Shown: positions 1 to 5,818 of the stretch, piece after piece | Numbering within the stretch: the first letter of the stretch is position 1 | Layout: each line of letters opens with the position of its first letter | Origin: Methanomicrobiales archaeon | Lineage (GTDB): Archaea > Halobacteriota > Methanomicrobia > Methanomicrobiales > JACTUA01 | Length of the DNA: 5,818 nt | Reading direction: 5' to 3' | NCBI GenBank assembly: GCA_028678965.1 | Contig: JAJRCM010000002.1 | Location: forward strand, 1-5,818 | Program-made: the position numbers and the translations under genes | The notes under the pieces: generated by a model | Told to the model about the DNA's origin: nothing | The model's input: only the letters and a program-made list of their open reading frames with translations | Databases searched by the model: none

Positions 1-1
1 A

Positions 2-208
2 TTGCGAGCGCCCCACCTCTCTCCACCTGCCAATCGGGGAAAGCGTTGGACAGGAGACGAACGCGAGCAGCTGTATCGACGATATAGAGGGTATCAGAAG
101 AAGGGCCTTTCGAAAAAAGAGAGTATGAAGCGGTTAGCAGCGGAGATGGGGAGAGGAAGATGGGGTATAGAGAAAGCATTGAAGGGAATGGAGAGACACC
201 GCGGCTGA
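2..208 (+). CDS. 3' part of a small basic protein, probable helix-turn-helix/SANT-like DNA-binding domain (5'-incomplete)
   Basis: The frame is open to the left edge of the window and ends in TGA at 206-208. The TTG at 2 could serve as a start, but no ribosome binding site can be seen, so the true start may lie outside the window. The visible 68 residues are strongly basic, with about 20 Lys/Arg against about 7 Asp/Glu. Residues 1-14 are Pro/Arg-rich and look like a linker. Residues 15-62 look like three short helices: RWTGDEREQLYRRY (15-28), a loop containing KKGLSKKE (33-40), then a segment with LAAEMGRGRWGIEKAL (45-60). The W-E-L-Y spacing, the 'G-S' turn and the 'LA..MGR....I' pattern resemble Myb/SANT-like or other HTH folds in which the last helix binds DNA. 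I do not recognise the family, and no target can be inferred. The gene converges on sepS with 41 bp between stop codons. That it is real coding sequence is supported by the patterned, amphipathic composition; the function is inference. Confidence 0.6.
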   Translation: MRAPHLSPPANRGKRWTGDEREQLYRRYRGYQKKGLSKKESMKRLAAEMGRGRWGIEKALKGMERHRG

Positions 209-249
209 CCTTTCTCCTCCAAATACGCTCTAAAAAATGAGGTGAGATC
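209..249. other. convergent intergenic region
   Basis: These 41 bp separate the plus-strand HTH-like gene (stop at 206-208) from the end of sepS on the minus strand (stop at 252-250). They hold an A6 run at 232-237, which reads T6 for minus-strand transcripts, and the left part of a 10-bp palindrome. No gene or structured RNA is visible. For plus-strand transcripts only a weak pyrimidine stretch (211-220) is present, so termination of that gene is not evident here. Confidence 0.7.
232..237 (-). terminator. putative T-tract terminator of the prf1-argS-taw1-sepS unit
   Basis: The minus strand reads six consecutive T residues starting 13 nt after the sepS stop codon. Archaeal RNA polymerase is known to terminate at short T-rich tracts without a strong hairpin. 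Just upstream, at the end of sepS, there is a possible 5-bp stem (AGGTC/GACCT around an 8-nt loop), but it is about 15-20 nt from the T run. It therefore does not form a classical bacterial intrinsic terminator. The position at the end of a tight gene cluster and in a convergent gap supports the call, but the tract is short. Confidence 0.4.
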
Positions 250-252
250 TCA
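243..252. repeat. 10-bp perfect palindrome TGAGATCTCA over the sepS stop codon
   Basis: The sequence TGAGATCTCA equals its own reverse complement and contains the sepS stop codon (252-250). A weak outer inverted repeat, GGTGA (241-245) and TCACC (260-264), flanks it. Possible roles are a protein-binding site or part of a weak 3' RNA structure. A 10-bp palindrome also arises by chance at appreciable frequency, so function is not claimed. Confidence 0.3.
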
Positions 253-1839
253 GGTCTTTTCACCGACCTCGGATCTGACGGTGAAAAAGACCGGACCCCG
301 TATATCCACCTTCTTCTTGTTGTCCGTGATGTACCGCATCACATGATCTGCAACATGAAGATTGACGTCGGTGGGGGAACGGGCCATCTTTACTTGAATC
401 GTTTCGGGCTTCCCGCACTGCGTCGCACGTTCGATACGGGCAGCAGCAAGTGCTGCAACTGCGTCCAGAAACACAATCCCAGTGGAAACCCCGGTCTGAC
501 GGATCTCTGCCCACTTCAGTGTATCAGGTACACCGAGAATAGAGCCCTGCTGGATATACACTTCATTGAGACAGGCAGGGCCACAGAGTTTGGTGTTCGC
601 TTCCTTCTCCTCCACGAATATCTGAACTGGTACACTCTCAAGCACCCCATTCCATGCGCGGAAAGAGCAGGGACCGGGATCAGTCGCATGAGCTCGTGCC
701 GTGGCAGCGATAGCTGCGGCGATGGTCCGACCGGTGGGGGTTTGGGGTTCCTCTTTCAGTCTCACCTGGGTGGCAATCTCCTGGTCAGTAAGCAGCTTCG
801 GGAAAAACTGGGGATATGACATAGCACGCATATCCTCCGCCCCGTAGATGATCATGGCCAGCCGCTCCACACCCAGACCAAGATTCATCACCGGTACACC
901 AATACCATATTCAGCGAGAGCTGATGGAGCATAGAGGCCAAAGGTCGCCACTTCCACCCAGTCATGCCGGGGGTGGCGGGCATAGACCTCGGTCTGTGAT
1001 CCGGGCATGTAGTACTTGGATCGTTTCTCATCCGGTTTAAATTTGAAATCGGTAAACCCAAAAGCAGAGAGGAGGGCTTCGCTCACCGCTTTCCCCTCCT
1101 CGTTAGTCACCTCATCCCCGGCAACAACGCAGGAGGCAGAGTGGTAGCTCATCAGGCGGGTCGGGCCTTCCTGCTGCTCCCGCCGGAAACAGCGATCCAC
1201 AGAAAACAGGTGCAGGGGGAGAGGCCAGCGCTCCCAGATAGCTCCCAAGGTAATGAACCACCCGCTGGTCATGTGGCTCCGCAGGGTACTCCGTGATGAT
1301 TCGGGGGCCAAAGCACGGAATTCGGGAAAGACGGAGTCCATAATACGGACGACCGCAGCATCGTCTGCCTGGAGAACCACGGCCAGAGCATGCACGAGGT
1401 CATCACCATCAATGATCCCCTTCTTGTATGCGTGGAGGGTCTCCCGCAGGCGCTCTTCGGTATCGGCAGGCATGGTCACTCCGGTAATCTCACCGATTTT
1501 CTCAACCTGGGTACGGGAGATTCCTACATTGGGGCGGGGAAGGCCACCAAGGTAAAAGACCCTGTCAAGGACCGCCATCGCTTCTGGCCCGAACTGCCGG
1601 TACACATCCTGTTCTTCGACCATGATGGGATTGCAGATCTCATCAAAGCCCATGGAGAGGTAGCATTCGCGGAGGTGCTGGATCGTGGCGAAGACCGGGT
1701 GTTCCGTGGAACGACGATAGGTGAGCCGGGGGTAGATATGTTCGTGGTCTGGAGGGGTAAGCACCTGGAACCCCTCGTGCCAGGCTTTTTCAAAATCCTC
1801 TTTCGTTCGGTTTTTCCATTCCTGCACATCAAATTTCAT
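250..1839 (-). CDS. sepS: O-phosphoseryl-tRNA(Cys) synthetase (SepRS)
   Basis: This class II aminoacyl-tRNA synthetase charges tRNA(Cys) with O-phosphoserine. SepCysS then converts the product to Cys-tRNA(Cys), the indirect cysteine route of methanogens. At 529 aa it is essentially full length (family about 535-540). Motif 1 lies around residues 57-84 and ends in [14 protein letters not shown]. Motif 2 contains [12 protein letters not shown] (218-229). Motif 3 is GLGVERLAM (321-329). Residues expected to hold phosphoserine are present: T191 in HMTSGWF and S234/S236 in SYHSASC. They sit at a constant +3 offset from the T188/S231/S233 I recall for the A. fulgidus enzyme. N319 precedes motif 3 and may match its Asn ligand. 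The C-terminal ~150 residues correspond to the anticodon-binding region. The ATG overlaps the taw1 stop as ATGA and has a GAGG upstream. sepS is the last gene of the cluster. No SepCysS or SepCysE gene is visible here. The assignment is very secure. Confidence 0.96.
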   Translation of the reverse strand: MKFDVQEWKNRTKEDFEKAWHEGFQVLTPPDHEHIYPRLTYRRSTEHPVFATIQHLRECYLSMGFDEICNPIMVEEQDVYRQFGPEAMAVLDRVFYLGGLPRPNVGISRTQVEKIGEITGVTMPADTEERLRETLHAYKKGIIDGDDLVHALAVVLQADDAAVVRIMDSVFPEFRALAPESSRSTLRSHMTSGWFITLGAIWERWPLPLHLFSVDRCFRREQQEGPTRLMSYHSASCVVAGDEVTNEEGKAVSEALLSAFGFTDFKFKPDEKRSKYYMPGSQTEVYARHPRHDWVEVATFGLYAPSALAEYGIGVPVMNLGLGVERLAMIIYGAEDMRAMSYPQFFPKLLTDQEIATQVRLKEEPQTPTGRTIAAAIAATARAHATDPGPCSFRAWNGVLESVPVQIFVEEKEANTKLCGPACLNEVYIQQGSILGVPDTLKWAEIRQTGVSTGIVFLDAVAALAAARIERATQCGKPETIQVKMARSPTDVNLHVADHVMRYITDNKKKVDIRGPVFFTVRSEVGEKT

Positions 1840-2729
1840 GTATCCCGCCTCAGGAGGACAACGCGGCTCGTGGGATTCTCATCCACAATACGGTAGTCCG
1901 AGAACTTGGTAATCTGCCCTGCAAAGGCATGTACATGGTGGTGCTCGGGCATATTCTCTCTTCTCAATCGTTTCCTACTGTACCCCACTCGCATATAACC
2001 CTTAACCTCCACGAAGGACGGTGATCCATTCTGAATCATTGCCGCATAGCGATCCGGGAGATGATCATTCCATCCTTCCACAAGTGTGATACGGATCGCT
2101 GATCGGCGTGAGCCAAGAAGTGAGAGACTCTCCTGGATCTCGCTCCAGTAGTTCTCCACAGGACGGCATAACCGAAGGTACGTTGCTTCATTGGGGGCAA
2201 CCAGCGAGACATACAGTTGGTAGGGATGGCACTGTTCGAGTACCCAGGGGCGAGTACCGTTGCTGACAAGGAATGTGGTATAGCCCCTTCCCTTTAACAG
2301 GGTCACCAGTTCGGGTAAATGCGAGTAGAGGGTTGGTTCGCCCGCGAGGGAGATGGCGACATGCGCGGGGGTGAGGGCTTCAGTGAACCGCTCCTCCGTT
2401 ACCTCTGGTGAGATCTTGTAGCCGGAGAGAGCTCGTTTCTGGAGGCGAGGGATCGCGGAGAGGATCATCTCAGGTGGGCACTCTACCTCCTCGTCGACCT
2501 GGTGCTCAAAGGAACGCCAGCAGAACAGGCATCGGTGGTTGCATCGGAGGGTAGGGGTCATCTGGACACAGCGGTGGCTCTCGATCCCGTAAAACTGGTG
2601 CTTGTAACACATCCCCTTGTTCCTTAGTGCTGATTTGCACCACAGGCAGGGTTTCACTGCAGCAGAGGATCTCTCAGAAAAAAACTGGTATCCCTGCCGC
2701 TGCAGGGCATCACATGGTGGCGAGTGCAT
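1836..2729 (-). CDS. taw1: tRNA 4-demethylwyosine synthase Taw1 (archaeal TYW1, radical SAM)
   Basis: Taw1 condenses m1G37 of tRNA(Phe) with two carbons of pyruvate to form the tricyclic 4-demethylwyosine (imG-14), next to the anticodon. Numbering from the ATG at 2729 (297 aa; archaeal relatives are about 310-340), the radical SAM cluster ligands are C63, C67 and C70 in [10 protein letters not shown]28, C41 and C54, spaced 13 and 13, match the three cysteines of the second [4Fe-4S] cluster described for TYW1. CYK (41-43) carries a conserved lysine that has been discussed as binding pyruvate. Also present are LAGEPTLY (128-135), VSNGT (155-159), YVSLVAPNE (173-181) and [16 protein letters not shown] (240-255), all typical of the family. 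The start is uncertain. The ATG at 2729 overlaps argS by 20 bp. An in-frame TTG at 2747, preceded by GAGAGGGG, would add six residues. The TGA at 1836-1838 overlaps the sepS start. The function is secure; the start is moderately so. Confidence 0.94.
   Translation of the reverse strand: MHSPPCDALQRQGYQFFSERSSAAVKPCLWCKSALRNKGMCYKHQFYGIESHRCVQMTPTLRCNHRCLFCWRSFEHQVDEEVECPPEMILSAIPRLQKRALSGYKISPEVTEERFTEALTPAHVAISLAGEPTLYSHLPELVTLLKGRGYTTFLVSNGTRPWVLEQCHPYQLYVSLVAPNEATYLRLCRPVENYWSEIQESLSLLGSRRSAIRITLVEGWNDHLPDRYAAMIQNGSPSFVEVKGYMRVGYSRKRLRRENMPEHHHVHAFAGQITKFSDYRIVDENPTSRVVLLRRDT
1844..1851 (-). promoter_or_regulatory. ribosome binding site of sepS inside the taw1 3' end
   Basis: The minus strand reads GAGGCGGG, with the GAGG core ending 8 nt before the sepS ATG. 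It lies within the last codons of taw1. With the ATGA overlap, it lets a ribosome finishing taw1 re-initiate on sepS. A CCTC four-mer immediately upstream could partly mask the GAGG in the mRNA, but the loop would be too small for a strong hairpin. Confidence 0.5.
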
Positions 2730-4371
2730 CGATACCGAGCGTCTCAAGCGCCCCTCTCAAAGTGTTGCGTGCTGCACATACCAGGGCGAGCCGGCTCTGG
2801 CGCACGATCCCTTCACTTTTCAGCACTGGCACGTAGCGATAAAAGGCATTGAACAGGTCGGCGAGGTCCCGGGTATACGTGGCAAGGAGGTGGGGGCGCA
2901 ATTCTTCCACCACCTGGTCGATAATAGCGGGAAAACGCCCGATATGCTTTGCAAGTGCGATCTCGTGGGGATCGGAAAGCTGGAAGGCCGGGGTGAATTC
3001 TCCTGATTTTTCGAGGATGCTGCATGCGCGGGCATGGGCATACTGGATGTATGGTCCACTCTGCCGCTCGAAATCAAGGGCCTCCTTCCAGTCGAACACG
3101 GTGCTCTTCTCGGGAGATACCTTGACAATATCATAGCGGATAGCCCCTACCGCAACCGATCTCGCGATAGCTCGCCGCACGTCCTCTTCCAGTTCTGGCC
3201 TTCGCGTGGTGACTTCGACATATGCCTGCTTGACGACCTCCTCCACCAGTTCATCAGCGGAAACGAACTTGCCTGCACGGGTGCTCATCGATCCCTCGGG
3301 AAGGGAGACAAACTCAAAGTGAAGTATTTCAGGCGCTTTCTCTCCCATCAGCTTGAGAGTAGCGATCAGCTGGGCCCCAATCAGCTTGTGATCCGCACCC
3401 AGAACATCGATCATCCGGTCAAAATTTCGTCCCTTCCACACGTGGAATGCGATATCCCGGGCTGCATACACGGTCGTCCCGTCACTCCTCTTGAGGATAT
3501 ACTGCTTCTCGAAACCCTGGGAGGAGAGATCAACCCACAGGGTGCCGTCATCACGACACTGGGGCATCCTGCGGATCCGATCTATGGTGCGGGTCACATC
3601 CCCGTTCCTGACAAAGTCGCTCTCCCATATGAACCGATCATGCCGCACATGGAGCGAGAGAAGTGTGGCCTTGATACCTTCCAGGCATTCGGTGACTGCT
3701 TCACGGAACTGCCGCACAACCTGCGGATCCCCCTGTTCCACGCGCTGCATGAGCCTGTCGATATGGCTGGTTATCCCTGGATCGGTCTCTATCGCACGGT
3801 TTGCTGCGATGTAGACCCGTGCGATGAAGGCATCTCCCTTCTCCTCCTTTTTTATCTCTCCGAGGTTTCCGACACCCCATACCACTATCGCAATCTGCCG
3901 ACCGATATCATTCACATAATACTGGGTTTCCAAACGATAGCCTGCCTTGCGGAACGATCTCGCCAGGGTATCACCAAGGATCGAGTTGCGAATATGTCCC
4001 ACATGGAGCGGTCCGTTGGGATTTGCACTGGTGTGCTCCACCACCACGCGTTCATCCCTGAGCGGCTGCGAGCCGTAATCCGGCTGCAGCGCTTCCCGAA
4101 GGGTCGCTTCCAGGTACGAGGCACTGAAATGGAAGTTGAGATACGGGCCAACAACCTCTATGGTTACTGAATCGCCCTCCTCCTGTGCTTGCAGCTGTTC
4201 GGCAATCTCCCGGGCGATCTGTACGGGCTGACGACGCTGTTCCTTGGCAAGGGTGAAAGCAATGGTGGAGGCGAGGTCTGCGTGCGCTCCTCCATCGGTC
4301 AATTCCACATCCTCTCGTCCGGTGATAGACTGCAACCTCTGTACAATGCGGCGGTATTCATCTTGATACAT
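2710..4371 (-). CDS. argS: arginyl-tRNA synthetase (class I, archaeal type)
   Basis: ArgRS attaches arginine to tRNA(Arg) in the cytoplasm. At 553 aa the length is normal. The N-terminal Add-1 domain (about 1-85), which contacts the tRNA elbow, ends in GPYLNFHF (75-82). The Rossmann catalytic domain follows. The signature run EHTSANPNGPLHVGHIRNS (112-130) contains the HIGH-equivalent HVGH at 123-126. The KMSKS loop is the degenerate MSTR (362-365, in SMSTRAGK), as is usual in many archaeal and other ArgRS that lack the second Lys. YAARD (302-306) and VLGADHK (323-329) are typical arginine/ATP-site segments. The C-terminal DALR anticodon-binding domain begins around SGPYIQYAHAR (438-448), and the protein ends with the usual terminal Met. 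The start ATG is fused to the prf1 stop as TGATG, with only a weak AGGA about 10 nt upstream. This suggests the gene relies on ribosomes terminating at prf1. No catalytic residue appears to be missing. Confidence 0.97.
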   Translation of the reverse strand: MYQDEYRRIVQRLQSITGREDVELTDGGAHADLASTIAFTLAKEQRRQPVQIAREIAEQLQAQEEGDSVTIEVVGPYLNFHFSASYLEATLREALQPDYGSQPLRDERVVVEHTSANPNGPLHVGHIRNSILGDTLARSFRKAGYRLETQYYVNDIGRQIAIVVWGVGNLGEIKKEEKGDAFIARVYIAANRAIETDPGITSHIDRLMQRVEQGDPQVVRQFREAVTECLEGIKATLLSLHVRHDRFIWESDFVRNGDVTRTIDRIRRMPQCRDDGTLWVDLSSQGFEKQYILKRSDGTTVYAARDIAFHVWKGRNFDRMIDVLGADHKLIGAQLIATLKLMGEKAPEILHFEFVSLPEGSMSTRAGKFVSADELVEEVVKQAYVEVTTRRPELEEDVRRAIARSVAVGAIRYDIVKVSPEKSTVFDWKEALDFERQSGPYIQYAHARACSILEKSGEFTPAFQLSDPHEIALAKHIGRFPAIIDQVVEELRPHLLATYTRDLADLFNAFYRYVPVLKSEGIVRQSRLALVCAARNTLRGALETLGIDALATM

Positions 4372-5654
4372 CAGTAGCCCGTCCTGAACCGAAGGAGGGC
4401 GGCAATGCCCCCAAATGCCTTGAGGAGCATCGCTCCTTCCTCGAACTCATCGGATATTATCTCCACACTGCTCCCGCTCCTCTCTGCGAGTCTGGTTAGT
4501 TCTTCCACGATATCTATTTCCTCATCAATGGCAAGAGGGGAACTGCACGAGGGGCAGGCACCTGGATTTTTTCCGCTTATCGATATGCCAGGTGGCAGTA
4601 CCACGGTTTCCTCGTGATGATAGTGGCAGTTGGGACAACGGATTTTCAACCGTGACTTCCGCAACTTGGTGGAGAGTAAGAGGGTATCGACAGCACCGGT
4701 CTCCAGATTCTGTCGCACACTCTGTTCGCCGTACGCGGCATTGCCATTTTCCTTCACCAGCTCCTGAAGAAACCGGGTCATCAATGCCTTCTCGCGGATG
4801 ATCTGTTGGCCTTTGAGAGCGTCCTGGCCAGCATCCACCAGTTCGGAAAGCCCACTCTCGTTGGTGTAGGCAATATCGAAGAGGCCAATAATTCGTTTCT
4901 GGACCTCGTGGTGAAGGTATCCCCCTGCTTCGAATTCCTCCTTGGTGGGGCTCGGTCCCCCGATAAGGAGGCCTTTAAAATGGGTAAAGAAATCTTTTTC
5001 GGCGAGGAATGCCTCGCTCGCCCGATCACCCACTTTCCGATAGAAATCATTGATGGCAATCTCTCTCAAGCGCTGGAACCGGACGCTTGACTGCCCCCCT
5101 TTCCGCTGTTTTCCAGGAACGGTGGAGGTGGCTCCGTTCACCGGATCTATACGGTTTCCACGGAGGAACCCCCAGTATGCTTCCCTGCGGTCGAGTACCA
5201 GGAGACCATATACATCCTTCTCTTCCATCATCTCAAGAAGGGGTTCAAGCTCGAATTTCGAGCTGCACCGGTACATATAGAGGTTGAGGGGCTCGGGAGG
5301 TTCGATAATGGTGCACTGCAGGTCAGTCCTATCGCCCCCAAGGAGAATGGTTCCGCAGAACACCGCCATCCCGTTCTCAGGTGGGCGCTTGTAGTACCTC
5401 AGCCGGGAGAGAATGGAGGAAATGGCGCTCTGTACGTTTGTCCGGGTCTGCTTGCTCTTGATGTTGGAGCACTGCCCGAACTCGTCACGGAGCTGAGCGG
5501 TGACATCGTGGATCTGCTTGTCTGGAGGGATGTAAAGGGTGATCAGCTCGGTACCACTACCCTCTTTGCTCATCAGCTCCTCGAGTTTCTTTTTGAACTC
5601 GTATTTACGACGTGCCGCGTCGGTGGTCTTTGCCTCGCTTTCTACCTCGCCCAT
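4371..5654 (-). CDS. prf1: peptide chain release factor aRF1 (archaeal eRF1 homologue)
   Basis: aRF1 recognises all three stop codons in the ribosomal A site and triggers peptidyl-tRNA hydrolysis. In archaea it acts with aEF1A. I choose the ATG at 5654 (427 aa; family about 410-420) because GGTGGAGG lies just upstream. A GTG at 5678 is in frame but would put that ribosome binding site inside the coding region. Domain 1 carries the stop-codon-decoding NIKS (64-67) and the YxCxxxF motif as YRCSSKF (128-134). Domain 2 carries the catalytic GGQ (186-188, in KGGQSSVRF). Domain 3 has a zinc ribbon formed by CPNC (340-343) and CPSC (367-370), as in many archaeal factors, and ends in FGGIAALLRF. The residue before SNIKS is Cys where Ala is usual, and the decoding motif has Ser where Asp is common (YxCDxxF). 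Both comparisons are from memory. The gene lies 28 nt after the preceding stop and touches argS at TGATG. Identity is secure. Confidence 0.97.
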   Translation of the reverse strand: MGEVESEAKTTDAARRKYEFKKKLEELMSKEGSGTELITLYIPPDKQIHDVTAQLRDEFGQCSNIKSKQTRTNVQSAISSILSRLRYYKRPPENGMAVFCGTILLGGDRTDLQCTIIEPPEPLNLYMYRCSSKFELEPLLEMMEEKDVYGLLVLDRREAYWGFLRGNRIDPVNGATSTVPGKQRKGGQSSVRFQRLREIAINDFYRKVGDRASEAFLAEKDFFTHFKGLLIGGPSPTKEEFEAGGYLHHEVQKRIIGLFDIAYTNESGLSELVDAGQDALKGQQIIREKALMTRFLQELVKENGNAAYGEQSVRQNLETGAVDTLLLSTKLRKSRLKIRCPNCHYHHEETVVLPPGISISGKNPGACPSCSSPLAIDEEIDIVEELTRLAERSGSSVEIISDEFEEGAMLLKAFGGIAALLRFRTGY

Positions 5655-5666
5655 CTGCCCTCCACC
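5655..5666 (-). promoter_or_regulatory. strong ribosome binding site that fixes the prf1 start
   Basis: The minus strand reads GGTGGAGGGCAG immediately before the ATG at 5654. It combines GGTG and GGAGG, both complementary to the archaeal 16S rRNA 3' end, with the GGAGG ending 4 nt from the start codon. It is the clearest Shine-Dalgarno sequence in the window and argues against the GTG at 5678 as the real start. Confidence 0.7.
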
Positions 5667-5682
5667 AGATAAACTCACTATA

Positions 5683-5818
5683 TTATTTTTCTATGGTCAT
5701 AAAATTGAGGACGTAATCCATGATGATATGATCAGCGTCCCCGCTGATACCATGTCCGCTGGTCATATTGATCATCAGTTTTGGCTCAACTCCGTGCTCG
5801 TACAGCGCCCTGCCATCC
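5683..5818 (-). CDS. C-terminal 44 residues of an unrecognised protein (5' end outside window)
   Basis: Reading the minus strand from 5817, one frame stays open for 44 codons and stops at TAA (5685-5683). The residues begin DGRALYEHGVEPKL, continue with INMTSGHGISGDADH and end in VLNFMTIEK. The composition is balanced, with alternating hydrophobic residues, and looks like the end of a soluble globular protein rather than noise. The other minus-strand frame I translated from the window edge closes within about a dozen codons. The segment 'NMTSGHGISGDADH' is rich in Gly, Ser and His and could be a conserved loop, but I cannot assign a family. The stop lies only 28 nt before the prf1 ATG on the same strand, so the gene probably belongs to the same transcription unit. 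There is no room for a separate prf1 promoter outside its coding end. Coding status is likely; function is unknown. Confidence 0.65.
   Translation of the reverse strand, partial: DGRALYEHGVEPKLMINMTSGHGISGDADHIIMDYVLNFMTIEK

Noticed and set aside
343..819. Plus-strand 158-codon frame antisense to sepS
   Set aside because: It is fully covered by sepS, whose motifs are intact. The antisense product is Cys/Gly-rich and shows no domain pattern or ribosome binding site.
1848..1857. CCTC/GAGG inverted repeat over the sepS ribosome binding site as a regulatory hairpin
   Set aside because: The two arms are separated by only 2 nt, so a stable hairpin cannot form. It was kept only as a remark on the ribosome binding site.
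1390..1896. Plus-strand 168-codon frame antisense to the sepS start and the taw1 end
   Set aside because: It spans the junction of two confident genes in the wrong strand and has no domain features. It is best explained as a reading-frame shadow.
3034..4170. A 378-codon open frame on the plus strand, antisense to argS
   Set aside because: It lies wholly inside a secure ArgRS gene. Its translation is rich in His, Cys and Pro without recognisable motifs, as expected for a shadow of high-GC coding sequence.
5655..5678. An apparent extra GGQ motif (S-G-G-G-Q-M) at the N-terminus of the longer prf1 frame
   Set aside because: It is the translation of the Shine-Dalgarno sequence upstream of the true ATG. 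The catalytic GGQ is at residues 186-188.
5680..5708. AT-rich TATA-like segments upstream of prf1 that could be an archaeal promoter
   Set aside because: They overlap the coding end of the preceding gene or lie too close to the ATG to leave room for the ribosome binding site after a start about 26 nt downstream. Co-transcription from further upstream explains the layout better, though a minor internal promoter cannot be excluded.

Overview
The window looks like part of an archaeal chromosome, most likely from a methanogen. The decisive gene encodes a complete O-phosphoseryl-tRNA synthetase (SepRS). This enzyme is known from methanogens, Archaeoglobus and some related archaea, which make Cys-tRNA(Cys) by the indirect phosphoserine route. 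It sits beside an archaeal-type release factor aRF1, an archaeal-type ArgRS and the wyosine enzyme Taw1, all with archaeal features. The moderate-to-high GC content and the codon use would suit Methanomicrobiales or relatives, but that placement is inference.

Layout, in the order of transcription on the minus strand (right to left): the last 44 codons of an unrecognised gene (5683-5818); prf1, encoding aRF1 (4371-5654); argS (2710-4371); taw1 (1836-2729); sepS (250-1839). Spacing is extremely tight. There are 28 nt between the partial gene and prf1, a TGATG one-base overlap at prf1/argS, about 20 nt of overlap at argS/taw1 and an ATGA overlap at taw1/sepS. This is almost certainly one polycistronic unit with translational coupling. 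It ends in a 41-bp convergent intergenic region with a T6 tract on the minus strand. On the plus strand, 1-208 holds the 3' end of a small, very basic, probably helix-turn-helix protein that converges on sepS.

The four complete genes all serve tRNA charging, tRNA modification or translation termination. ArgRS and SepRS charge tRNAs, with SepRS providing the precursor of Cys-tRNA. Taw1 modifies m1G37 of tRNA(Phe). aRF1 reads all three stop codons. There is a suggestive thread around position 37: SepRS has been reported to depend on m1G37 in tRNA(Cys), and m1G37 is also the substrate of Taw1 on tRNA(Phe). I see no CRISPR array, insertion sequence, tRNA or rRNA gene, or phage module. The enzymes are known families, so a wholly new system is not evident. 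The points most worth a second look are the operon composition, the two unrecognised flanking gene fragments, and residue choices in the stop-codon-decoding motifs of aRF1.
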